Positions 1 through 5,674 of a stretch of DNA of 9,014 nt are shown piece by piece; position 1 is the stretch's first letter, and each line of letters begins with the position of its first letter. The DNA is from Planctomycetota bacterium. Its GTDB lineage: Bacteria > Planctomycetota > Planctomycetia > Pirellulales > Lacipirellulaceae. The position numbers and the translations under genes are program-made. The notes beneath the pieces are model-generated. The model did not search any database. It was not told where the DNA came from and saw only the letters and a list, made by a program, of their open reading frames with translations. The stretch covers positions 1 through 9,014 of the forward strand of contig JAKEIB010000261.1 of the NCBI GenBank assembly GCA_022614705.1, read 5' to 3'.

Positions 1-113
1 ACCGTGAGCAATCCCAACGGCGGAAACGCCGCGTGCCGCGACACGAATCGAACCGCGTGCTTGAGACTCCAAAACGTCATCGGAGTCTGCGGAGAGATGA
101 GCAGAATGTTCAT
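1..113 (-). CDS. B12-binding radical SAM protein, N-terminal fragment (runs off left edge)
   Basis: Reading the minus strand from the ATG at 113-111 gives an uninterrupted 37-codon start beginning MNILLISPQTPMTFWSL and continuing through AAFPPLGLLT to the edge. This N-terminus (ILLISPxTP..TFWSxKHAxxF, then AFPPLGLLTV) is characteristic of bacterial proteins with a cobalamin-binding domain followed by a radical SAM domain. In that family the first strand and the PPLGLL segment belong to the Rossmann-like B12-binding fold. The iron-sulfur CxxxCxxC motif would lie beyond the window, so the reaction cannot be deduced. I chose this ATG because GGGAGG lies ten bases upstream. An in-frame ATG at 122-120 sits almost on that ribosome-binding site and is less likely. 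The gene follows the aldolase on the same strand, but the 239-bp repeat-rich gap argues against tight co-transcription. Confidence 0.85.
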   Translation of the reverse strand, partial: MNILLISPQTPMTFWSLKHAVRFVSRHAAFPPLGLLT

Positions 114-238
114 CGCAACCATGCCTCCCAGGCAATCGGCAATGCCTAATGCGCGTCGCAAAACCTCCGCAACACCCGCGCTGGCGAAGGGTGCGATTCC
201 CAGCAAGTTACCCGCCGCCTAGTCAAATTTCCAGGGGG

Positions 239-353
239 GGTCCATAAAGCCGCCCCTCGGCCATGAGCTCGGGGCCGAATGGCGACCGCTGGTCGCGGGT
301 TGTGGCAATTTGCGTGGATTGTTCCGCGACCACCGGTCGCGGCTTTATGGACC
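239..353. repeat. Nested inverted-repeat element between two minus-strand genes
   Basis: The 14-base arm GGTCCATAAAGCCG at 239-252 is matched by its exact reverse complement at 340-353. The arms are 87 bases apart, and the right arm touches the aldolase stop codon. Inside are two compact hairpins with the same stem: GCGACC-GCT-GGTCGC at 282-296, and CCGCGACC-ACC-GGTCGCGG at 324-342. A GCCCC/GGGGC pairing adds a third possible stem near 252-275. No T-run follows, so this is not a classical rho-independent terminator for the aldolase, though it could end or stabilise its transcript. The paired outer arms with repeated inner hairpins also fit a small non-coding dispersed element. The rest of 114-238 holds nothing I can identify. 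Confidence 0.55.
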
Positions 354-1336
354 TAGACATCCGCCGCTACCTGATCGTAAAACTTGACGAAATCGTCCTT
401 CTCACTGCTGGCGCGGAACTGCATGGCCGCACGAGGGTGCAGATTCATCTGCCCCGTGATGTTGTACGGCACCAAAGGGCCCCATTCCACGGTGGTCTTG
501 AGCGGCTCAATGTGGTGCTGCAACAACCCTATTATCGGCCGCAGCCGAAATTTCGGGTTCCGCAGAAAGCCGAGCAACAGCTCCATGTGGCAGTTCCCGG
601 CCCCGCGACCCAGGCCGCCCATCGTCGCGTCGACCCGGTTCGCGCCCAGAATGATCGCCTCGATCGTGTTGGCGAACGCGAGTTGAATGTTGTTGTGCGC
701 GTGCATGCCGATTTCCTTGCCGGTGCCCGCCATCGCCTCGGCGTACTTCTTGTAAAGTCGATCGACCTGTTCGCGGTATAGGTGCCCAAAGCTATCGACG
801 ATGACCATCACCTGCGCCGGCGTCGGCTTGATTGCCTGTAGCACGGTGTCGATCTCGACATCTTCGATGTTCGTCACGGCCATCAAATTGGCACTCGTTT
901 CGTACCCGAGCCCGTGACAGTGCTCGATCATCTCCACCGCCTCGGACACCTGGTGTGCGTAGAACGCGACGCGGACCATGTCGAGCTTGCTCTCATTTCG
1001 CGGCACGATCTGCTCGCGCCAATCGCTCTTGCCGGCGTCGGCCATCACCGCGAGTTTTAATCCGGTGCGGTCCGCGTCGTGATCGGCGAAAATGCGATTC
1101 AACAAATCCTCATCGCAGAACCGCCACGGCCCAAACTGCTCGCGCGGGTGCAGCCGCGGCGAGTTCTTGTAACCCACCTCCATGTAGTCGACGCCGGCCG
1201 CCACGCACGCATCGTATACCGCGCGCACCAACTCCTCGCTGAACTGATGGTTATTGATCAGCCCGCCGTCGCGTATCGTGCAATCCAAAACCTTCAACTC
1301 AGGCCGGTAAGTAATCCAGGGAGCGGTTTCCACCAT
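353..1336 (-). CDS. HMGL-like (DRE-TIM superfamily) aldolase
   Basis: A 327-residue TIM-barrel lyase of the pyruvate carboxyltransferase/HMGL-like family, which makes or cleaves C-C bonds next to a carbonyl using a divalent metal. The signature LDCTIRDGG (residues 17-25) supplies the metal-binding Asp18 and catalytic Arg22. HAHNN (212-216) supplies the two metal-binding histidines, VDSFG (180-184) is a conserved strand end, and GLGRGAGNC (241-249) is the late loop. The RDGG form and the length resemble the aldolase-type branch related to 4-hydroxy-2-oxovalerate aldolase rather than full-length isopropylmalate or homocitrate synthases. The substrate is not evident. The ATG at 1336 has GAGG six bases upstream. 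A TTG four codons earlier overlaps that site and is rejected. No acetaldehyde dehydrogenase partner is adjacent, so a meta-cleavage pathway role is unsupported. Confidence 0.88.
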   Translation of the reverse strand: MVETAPWITYRPELKVLDCTIRDGGLINNHQFSEELVRAVYDACVAAGVDYMEVGYKNSPRLHPREQFGPWRFCDEDLLNRIFADHDADRTGLKLAVMADAGKSDWREQIVPRNESKLDMVRVAFYAHQVSEAVEMIEHCHGLGYETSANLMAVTNIEDVEIDTVLQAIKPTPAQVMVIVDSFGHLYREQVDRLYKKYAEAMAGTGKEIGMHAHNNIQLAFANTIEAIILGANRVDATMGGLGRGAGNCHMELLLGFLRNPKFRLRPIIGLLQHHIEPLKTTVEWGPLVPYNITGQMNLHPRAAMQFRASSEKDDFVKFYDQVAADV

Positions 1337-1551
1337 GCTGTACCTCAAGATAAAAAAACGTTAACCCATCCGGCGTTGACACGCTTCATGCGCGACGCCG
1401 TACCTTCATCAAAAAGATAGCATACTGGGCCACAATGTCCCACTCACGGCGGCCCGGCCGCGAATTGCGGCCGTTGCACTCGATATGCTAATGTAGATAC
1501 TGTCGTTGAGAAGGTTCCAGCACGCAATACTCGCATCCGGTTTGAGGCAAA
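1337..1551. promoter_or_regulatory. Divergent intergenic region with a GC-rich palindrome
   Basis: This 215-bp gap separates the minus-strand aldolase from the plus-strand SUMF1-like gene, so both promoters should lie here. The clearest structure is CGGCCGC-GAATT-GCGGCCG at 1455-1473, a perfect 7-bp stem with a five-base centre, suitable as a dimeric operator or a hairpin. A/T-rich sequence follows it (1484-1503, including TATGCTAATG), which could hold a -10 region for the plus-strand gene, but I see no convincing -35/-10 pair. No open frame here looks coding. Confidence 0.35.
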
Positions 1552-2871
1552 ATGAAGACGATGATGACTCGAACATTTCTGGCTCACCGGATGTCGCGGC
1601 TCGCAATCGTTGCCGCGATCACAGGTACGGTTTCTTTCGCGGAGTGCGCCCGGGCCAAGGAACCGGCCGCGCCAACGACGCCGGGCCTTGCCGCTGAAGC
1701 CCCGGCCGATGGCCCCTCGGTGAAAGTCGACGGCGGCTACATGGTCCCCTACACCGAAAAGATTCCCGGCACGGACATCACGTTTGAAATGGTCCCCGTC
1801 CCCGGCGGCGAGTTCGTGATGGGTAGCCCGCCGACCGAGGCCGAGCGGGCCGACGACGAGGGGCCGCAGGTGCGCGTGAAGGTCGAGCCTTTCTGGATCG
1901 GCAAGTGCGAAGTCACTTGGGGCGAGTACAAGTCCTTCATGGCCATGTACGATGCGTTCAAGAAATTGCAGATGCTGTCCGCCAATGGCGCCCCGGATGA
2001 CGGCGACGCGGCTGCGGACAAAAAGTTGCGCGTCGTGAAAATGCACGCCTGGAATGGCAAGGTCGAAGACGAATGGAAAGTCGATGCCGTGACCGCTCCC
2101 ACGCCGCTCTACGATTCGACATTCACCTACAGCGCCGGCGAAGAGCCGAATCAACCGGCCGTCACCATCACGCCCTTCGCGGCCAAGCAATACACCAAGT
2201 GGCTCAGCGGCATTACGGGCAACGACTACCGCCTGCCCTCGGAAGCCGAGTGGGAATACGCGGCTCGCGCCGGTTCAACAACCGCCTACTCCTTTGGCGA
2301 CGACGCCTCCCAACTTCAGGACTACGCCTGGATCGAGGACAACGCTGATTTCCAAACACACCCGGTCGGCACGAAGAAGCCCAACGCTTGGGGTCTGTGC
2401 GACATGCACGGCAACGCGGCCGAGTGGACGCTCGACGAGTATGCGCCCGACGCTTACGCCAAACTCGGCGCCGATACGGTGGACGCCAAGACAATCGTGC
2501 GCTCGCCGACCAAGGTCTATCCGCGCGTGATTCGCGGCGGCAGTTGGTACGAGCAGGCCCCCGCCGCACGCAGCGCCGCCCGCCACAAGTCCGAAGAACG
2601 AGAGTGGAAAATCTCCGACCCAAACATTCCCAAGAGCCCTTGGTGGTACACGGAAGAGGCGGCCATGGCCGTGGGAATGCGCGTCATGCGGCCGCTCAAG
2701 CCGCTGTCGGCCGATGAGAAGAAGCAAGTTTGGGAGGCCGACGTCGACGACATCCGCGAAGACGTCGCGGCGCGCCTCCGCGAAGGCCGCGGCGCTCTGG
2801 GCATGGCCGACGAAACGCTGCCCGACGCCGTCCAGGCGGCCGAGGAATTGGACAAAACTTCCAAGCCCTAA
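1552..2871 (+). CDS. Secreted SUMF1/FGE-fold protein lacking the FGE cysteines
   Basis: A 439-residue protein with the formylglycine-generating-enzyme (SUMF1/EgtB/PvdO) fold. Residues 1-35 look like a signal peptide: basic start, hydrophobic stretch around LAIVAAITGTVSFA, probable ARA/K cleavage near 35. The fold runs from FEMVPVPGGEFVMGS (78-92) through FWIGKCEVTWGEY (114-126), YRLPSEAEWEYAARAG (226-241), WGLCDMHGNAAEWTLDE (280-296) and VIRGGSWYE (326-334) to GMRVMRP (375-381). In true FGE a pair of cysteines follows the RGGS strand. Here that stretch reads SWYEQAPAARSAARH, and the only mature cysteines are 119 and 283, so sulfatase activation is unlikely. An acidic tail of about 55 residues follows the fold. 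The start has GAGG five bases upstream of the ATG. Planctomycetes carry many such exported SUMF1-fold proteins of unknown binding or structural role. Confidence 0.88.
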   Translation: MKTMMTRTFLAHRMSRLAIVAAITGTVSFAECARAKEPAAPTTPGLAAEAPADGPSVKVDGGYMVPYTEKIPGTDITFEMVPVPGGEFVMGSPPTEAERADDEGPQVRVKVEPFWIGKCEVTWGEYKSFMAMYDAFKKLQMLSANGAPDDGDAAADKKLRVVKMHAWNGKVEDEWKVDAVTAPTPLYDSTFTYSAGEEPNQPAVTITPFAAKQYTKWLSGITGNDYRLPSEAEWEYAARAGSTTAYSFGDDASQLQDYAWIEDNADFQTHPVGTKKPNAWGLCDMHGNAAEWTLDEYAPDAYAKLGADTVDAKTIVRSPTKVYPRVIRGGSWYEQAPAARSAARHKSEEREWKISDPNIPKSPWWYTEEAAMAVGMRVMRPLKPLSADEKKQVWEADVDDIREDVAARLREGRGALGMADETLPDAVQAAEELDKTSKP

Positions 2872-2886
2872 CGGCTTCCTGGCCGC

Positions 2887-2906
2887 TTGCGGCTTAGCTG
2901 CCGCAA
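2887..2906 (+). terminator. Hairpin 16 bp after the SUMF1-like gene, possible terminator
   Basis: TTGCGGC-TTAGCT-GCCGCAA forms a perfect 7-bp stem with a six-base loop 15 bases after the stop codon at 2871. The position suits transcription termination, but no T-run follows, so the call rests on place and symmetry only. The rest of the gap to 3098 is C-rich and has no coding frame I believe. Confidence 0.35.
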
Positions 2907-3037
2907 ACCCCACATTTCCGGGCCGTTTGTCCACTTCCGCGTTCCCGGAACCCTCTTACGCGACCGGTTTTCGGCTCCCGCTCCCGAAAAACCCCCTTCT
3001 CTCGCTGTAACACCCAAAAAGCCCCCCGTAAGAGCAT

Positions 3038-3066
3038 GTGGGCCAAGAGCAAGCACGGTGGCCCAC
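3038..3066. repeat. GTGGGCC...GGCCCAC inverted repeat upstream of the PAQR gene
   Basis: Perfect 7-bp arms at 3038-3044 and 3060-3066 enclose a 15-base loop. The element ends 32 bases before the ATG of the TrhA-like gene, so it lies in the presumed leader or promoter of that gene. It could be a dispersed palindromic repeat or a leader hairpin. Nothing in the window repeats it. Confidence 0.35.
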
Positions 3067-3098
3067 CACTCACAAATTGACTCTCACGGGAGCCTCCG

Positions 3099-3764
3099 AT
3101 GTACAGCCAACTCACCATATCGCGTCCGACCGAACGTATTTCCCTCACCGAAGAACAAGCCAATTTTTTCACCCACGGCCTCGGCATGATCCTCAGCGCC
3201 TTTGGCGCCGCCCTGATGTATCAAGTCCTCGGCACCGACGACATTAAGCGCACGATCGGTTGCGCAGTGTACGTCGCCAGCCTGATCGGCGTTTACACGA
3301 TGTCGACCCTGTCGCACAGCTTCGAGAACCCCCGCCTCCGTTCATTCTTCCGCGCCCTCGACCAAGGCACGATCTACCTGCTGATCGCCGGAACCTACAC
3401 GCCGTTCGCGATGGCCTACCTGCACACGACGGGTTGGTGGATTGTCCTCGGCCTGGTGTGGGCCGTCGCCATCGGCGGGTTCCTGTCGAAGGTTTGGTTC
3501 ACGCACCGGGTCGAATCCGTTTCCATGTGGCCCTGCGTGATCCTCGGCGCCATGCCGCTCACGTCGATCCCAACGCTACTGGGAGTGGTCTCTATCGCCG
3601 CGTTGTGGTGGATGGTGATCGGCATCGCCTGCTACATCATCGGCCTGTGGTTCTGGCTCAACGACAGCCGCGGCCGCCACTTCCACGCCGTCTGGCACCT
3701 GCTCGTGATCGCCGGCAGTACGTTCCACTTCATGGGCATCCTGCTATTCGTCGTCATGGTATAA
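3099..3764 (+). CDS. trhA: TrhA/hemolysin III family (PAQR) membrane protein
   Basis: A 221-residue integral membrane protein with about seven hydrophobic helices, the usual size for the bacterial YqfA/TrhA (hemolysin III) branch of the PAQR family. Family landmarks are present: EEQANFFTHG (18-27) at the first helix, STLSHSFE (69-76) giving Ser69 and His73, ALDQGTIYLLIAGTYTPF (86-103) with Asp88, and HAVWH (196-200) with His196 and His200 in the last helix. In PAQR structures the histidines, Ser and Asp form a membrane-embedded zinc site linked to hydrolase activity. Bacterial members have been linked to membrane-lipid homeostasis, and the hemolysin name is historical. GGGAG lies six bases before the ATG. 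The gene stands alone between two repeat-rich gaps. Confidence 0.9.
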   Translation: MYSQLTISRPTERISLTEEQANFFTHGLGMILSAFGAALMYQVLGTDDIKRTIGCAVYVASLIGVYTMSTLSHSFENPRLRSFFRALDQGTIYLLIAGTYTPFAMAYLHTTGWWIVLGLVWAVAIGGFLSKVWFTHRVESVSMWPCVILGAMPLTSIPTLLGVVSIAALWWMVIGIACYIIGLWFWLNDSRGRHFHAVWHLLVIAGSTFHFMGILLFVVMV

Positions 3765-3801
3765 AATAAGCAGACAAGCCTTAAACTGCTGACCCCAAAT
3801 G

Positions 3802-3854
3802 AGCGAGCCGGGGCGTCCTCGCCCCCGTCGGGGCGGTGGACCGCCCGGCTCGCT
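3802..3854. repeat. Branched palindromic element (outer stem with inner hairpins)
   Basis: Outer arms AGCGAGCCGGG (3802-3812) and CCCGGCTCGCT (3844-3854) are exact reverse complements. Between them are GGGGCG-TCCT-CGCCCC (3810-3825) and GGCGGT-GG-ACCGCC (3832-3845). With the outer stem shortened to AGCGAGCC/GGCTCGCT, both inner hairpins can form at once, giving a three-way junction. The element sits 38 bases after the trhA stop and 15 bases before the next start codon. It may act as a terminator for trhA, but the multi-branched design looks more like a dispersed REP-type element. Confidence 0.55.
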
Positions 3855-3869
3855 TTCGATGTACCTTCG

Positions 3870-4187
3870 ATGACCGAACCGCTCGCGACGCACGATTTCG
3901 GCAATGGAGGGCTCGACGCGGCCATCGAGTTCTTCCGCCGCACACGAAGTGAGCTGCGCACCCTGCGACTGGTTCGCATCTCGACCGATTGGGTGCAACT
4001 TTACGACGTGAACGGCGACTACTTCGAATTGCGCGGCCTTGGCTATCCGGATAAGGACATTATTCCCGTGCTGAAATCATTTGACACGCCGTTCAATCCT
4101 GAGGCCATTCATGTTCCAATAGCAGCTCCATACAAGGAATTCAAAACCGGCCGCCGCTATCCTTGGGCGGCCGATCGAGTCATGTAA
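3870..4187 (+). CDS. Hypothetical protein, 105 residues
   Basis: I do not recognise this gene. It encodes a 105-residue soluble protein with no signal peptide or membrane segment. It has an amphipathic N-terminal stretch (AAIEFFRRTRSELRTL, about 17-32), a probable beta region (LRLVRISTDWVQLYDVNG, about 32-49) and FELRGLGYPDKD (52-63), which reads like a small alpha/beta domain. GC-rich third positions and sensible residue composition support real coding. No clear ribosome-binding site precedes the ATG, and the 5' end directly abuts the branched palindrome at 3802-3854. The start is therefore uncertain, and a leaderless transcript or a 5' end altered by repeat insertion is possible. No neighbouring gene suggests a function. 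Confidence 0.6.
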   Translation: MTEPLATHDFGNGGLDAAIEFFRRTRSELRTLRLVRISTDWVQLYDVNGDYFELRGLGYPDKDIIPVLKSFDTPFNPEAIHVPIAAPYKEFKTGRRYPWAADRVM

Positions 4188-4201
4188 GAAGACACGGAGT
4201 G

Positions 4202-4434
4202 CCACAAGAAACACGAAAAACGCGAAAAGTCATCAGAAAGCTCAGCGTGTGTCATTCTGAGCGAAGCGCAGCGTAGCGAAGAATCTCGTGGGGCAACGGA
4301 GATCCTTCGGTCGCCGAGCCTCCCTCAGGATGACAAGTCGCCGAGCCTCCCTCAGGATGACAACCAGACGAGTCTCCCCCAGCGCGCGTCATCCTGAGCA
4401 AAGCGAAGCCTTGTCGTTTTCGTGTTTTTTGTGG
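4202..4434. repeat. Composite intergenic repeat bounded by inverted repeats
   Basis: The 263-bp gap before rpiB is almost entirely repeat. The arm CCACAAGAAACACGAAAA (4202-4219) matches the reverse complement of 4417-4434 at 17 of 18 positions. Between the arms are four copies of GTCATYCTGAG, at 4251-4261 (+), 4324-4334 (-), 4351-4361 (-) and 4388-4398 (+). The two minus-oriented copies lie in a perfect 26-base direct repeat with a 27-base period (4311-4336 and 4338-4363). The GTCATYCTGAGCGAAGCGAAG-type core is a familiar dispersed intergenic motif in several bacterial phyla. No convincing protein is encoded here, and the right arm ends 16 bases before the rpiB ATG. Confidence 0.75.
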
Positions 4435-4450
4435 CTATGGAAGGTGAATC

Positions 4451-4882
4451 ATGAAAATCGCCATCGGTTCCGATCACGCCGGATTTCGATACAAGGAATT
4501 GCTCAAGGCGCATCTGGCAAAGCTCGGCCACGACGTAAAAGATTTCGGCACGCATTCCACGGAGTCCGTCGACTATCCACTCTTCATCCGTCCCGTCGCC
4601 GCAGCCGTAAGCCGCGGCGATTTCGAACGCGGCATCGTCCTCGGCGGCTCCGGCAACGGCGAAGCGATCGTCGCCAACCGCATCCCCGGCATCCGCTGCA
4701 CACTCTGCTGGAACGTCGAGTCAGCACGCCTGGCCCGCGCCCACAACAACGCCAACGTGCTGTCCATCGGCGAGCGCATGGTCTCCGGCGACGAAGCCAT
4801 CGCCATCCTCAACACCTGGCTGGCAACCCCCTTCGACGGCGGCCGACACCAACGCCGAATCGAATTGATCGACAAGCCGTGA
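4451..4882 (+). CDS. rpiB: Ribose-5-phosphate isomerase B (RpiB/LacAB family)
   Basis: A 143-residue cytosolic enzyme that interconverts ribose 5-phosphate and ribulose 5-phosphate in the non-oxidative pentose phosphate pathway. Diagnostic segments are MKIAIGSDHAGF (1-12), DYP (41-43), the phosphate loop GGSGNG (65-70) followed by Glu71, and RAHNNANVLSIGER (96-109) with His99 and Arg109. E. coli-type RpiB has a catalytic cysteine just before the phosphate loop. This protein instead has GGSGNGE, as in the mycobacterial type where the following glutamate acts as base. Length is normal for the family. GGAAGG lies six bases upstream of the ATG. Related LacA/LacB or sugar-isomerase activity cannot be excluded from sequence. 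The gene appears monocistronic, with a GC-rich hairpin after it. Confidence 0.93.
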   Translation: MKIAIGSDHAGFRYKELLKAHLAKLGHDVKDFGTHSTESVDYPLFIRPVAAAVSRGDFERGIVLGGSGNGEAIVANRIPGIRCTLCWNVESARLARAHNNANVLSIGERMVSGDEAIAILNTWLATPFDGGRHQRRIELIDKP

Positions 4883-4890
4883 CGCCTGCG

Positions 4891-4922
4891 GCGCGCCGCT
4901 CATCCACACTAAGGCGGCGCGC
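4891..4922 (+). terminator. GC-rich hairpin after rpiB, probable terminator
   Basis: GCGCGCCGC (4891-4899) pairs perfectly with GCGGCGCGC (4914-4922) around a 14-base loop, starting 8 bases after the rpiB stop. GTTCTTC follows, a weak pyrimidine tract. The position and the strong 9-bp stem support termination of rpiB. The left arm also overlaps a 12-base perfect palindrome (4888-4899). Confidence 0.5.
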
Positions 4923-4933
4923 GTTCTTCGATC

Positions 4934-5026
4934 GCCCTGAAAGGGCAAAAGATAATAGCCCAGGGCGAAGCGCAGCGCAGCCCTGGGTACAAGTCGTTAC
5001 CCATGAATCGAAAGCCCTGAAAGGGC
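4934..5026. repeat. GCCCTGAAAGGGC-flanked palindromic repeat
   Basis: The self-complementary unit GCCCTGAAAGGGC occurs at 4934-4946 and again, identical and in the same direction, at 5014-5026. Between them is an 8-bp stem, CCCAGGGC (4959-4966) with GCCCTGGG (4980-4987). The AAAGATAATAGCC bridge at 4948-4960 recurs in a decayed copy at 5472-5521. Together they look like a unit of a dispersed non-coding repeat lying between rpiB and the nucleotidyltransferase gene. I see no coding in 4883-5101. Confidence 0.65.
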
Positions 5027-5101
5027 GACAGAGCCTCGCTTAACGCGCGCCGTATTGACCTACATTGTGCTCGGTCGACTAGGTTTCGCACTCAATCCCT
5101 C

Positions 5102-5416
5102 TTACGCTCCATAAACCAGCCTACGCGTGCGATTCGCTTCGCGGATGAAATACCGTTTCTTCATCGCCGACGCCATCACTAAATCCACTCGTTGCCCAAA
5201 CAAACTGGAGAGCGCATCCCGAAACGCAAAGTAATCCCGCAGCCAAGGCCCAAGCTCCTGACCCGCGCGGAACTCGACAATGAAGTCCATGTCGCTCGTT
5301 CGCGGATCAAACCCTTCGCCGCTCGCCGCCGACCCAAACACCTCCAGCCGCGCGACGCCAAACCGCTCGCAAAGTTCCGAAATCTCAGCCCGCCGTTCGC
5401 TAATCGCGGAAACCGT
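5102..5416 (-). CDS. MNT-type nucleotidyltransferase domain protein, start codon apparently lost
   Basis: A small MNT-family nucleotidyltransferase of the pol-beta superfamily. From the family-like start, TVSAISERRAEISELCERFG is followed by RLEVFGSAASG with the GS motif at 28-29. Next come TSDMDFIVEF, giving carboxylates Asp42 and Asp44, and RVDLV with the third carboxylate Asp78. The expected catalytic residues are therefore intact. Homologues usually begin just before a segment like SAIxERRAEI. Here the matching codon is ACG at 5416-5414, with GAGG seven bases upstream, and an in-frame TAG lies a few codons further up. The first standard start is GTG at 5341, which would remove the N-terminal helix and leave 79 residues. 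Such proteins often act as antitoxins to HEPN toxins by nucleotide transfer, but no HEPN gene is adjacent. It may be an orphan or a decaying gene. Confidence 0.7.
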   Translation of the reverse strand, partial: TVSAISERRAEISELCERFGVARLEVFGSAASGEGFDPRTSDMDFIVEFRAGQELGPWLRDYFAFRDALSSLFGQRVDLVMASAMKKRYFIREANRTRRLVYGA

Positions 5417-5471
5417 AGAAAGACCTCGCGCCCAATTCTAATGTACACCCCGGCGAGTTTCGATGCCCAAC

Positions 5472-5521
5472 GCCCTATAAGTACGAAAGATAATAGCCGG
5501 GGAAGCAAACGCTGCCTTGGG
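5472..5521. repeat. Decayed copy of the 4934-5026 repeat
   Basis: From GCCCTATAAG through GAAAGATAATAGCC and GGGGAAGC to CCTTGGG, this stretch aligns end to end, with gaps and substitutions, with the left part of the element at 4934-4987. The inner stem has lost pairing through base changes, so it appears to be an old copy. It lies just upstream of the nucleotidyltransferase gene and marks the border of the less GC-rich restriction-modification region. Confidence 0.5.
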
Positions 5522-5561
5522 ACCATTGTTTCTGCTCAGTTTCGCAACGCGACTAGATGAT

Positions 5562-5639
5562 TTGACATGCGGCAGCGTCAGCGTTAGTTTAGCCAACACC
5601 ACTCATCATGTTGACAGTGCAAACTGCTGTGCCTGTGGC
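5562..5639 (+). promoter_or_regulatory. Possible promoter region of the nuclease-methyltransferase gene
   Basis: Two exact TTGACA hexamers occur at 5562-5567 and 5611-5616, 49 bases apart. The first is followed after 17 bases by TAGTTT (5585-5590), a weak -10 match. The second has only TGTGGC at the same spacing. Both point toward the methyltransferase gene starting at 5675. This is pattern matching only; no operator symmetry is evident. Confidence 0.28.
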
Positions 5640-5674
5640 GCGCGAACTAACTAATTGAAGGAAACAACGAATTA

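Noticed and set aside
4..222. Plus-strand open frame of 72 codons at the left edge
   Set aside because: It overlaps the minus-strand radical SAM start, whose N-terminus is recognisable; the plus-strand translation has no family-like pattern.
263..781. Long plus-strand frame opposite the aldolase gene
   Set aside because: Arg/Pro-rich antisense shadow of a well-supported minus-strand enzyme in GC-rich DNA.
1444..2190. 248-codon minus-strand frame opposite the SUMF1-like gene
   Set aside because: The plus strand encodes a clear SUMF1 fold over the same bases; the antisense product is low-complexity.
2275..2934. 219-codon minus-strand frame opposite the 3' half of the SUMF1-like gene
   Set aside because: Antisense shadow without recognisable motifs, produced by GC-rich third positions.
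4311..4363. Two 26-base direct repeats read as a possible CRISPR array
   Set aside because: The copies are separated by one base with no spacers, and they belong to a dispersed GTCATYCTGAG repeat.
4188..4450. Possible riboswitch or small RNA upstream of rpiB
   Set aside because: The structure is explained by dispersed repeat motifs; no known riboswitch core was recognised.
4288..5043. 251-codon plus-strand frame through the composite repeat and rpiB
   Set aside because: Arg/Ser/His-rich translation in a different frame from rpiB that begins inside repeats; not protein-like.
5102..5416. HEPN/MNT toxin-antitoxin pair
   Set aside because: Only the nucleotidyltransferase is present; neither side carries a HEPN-like gene on the same strand.
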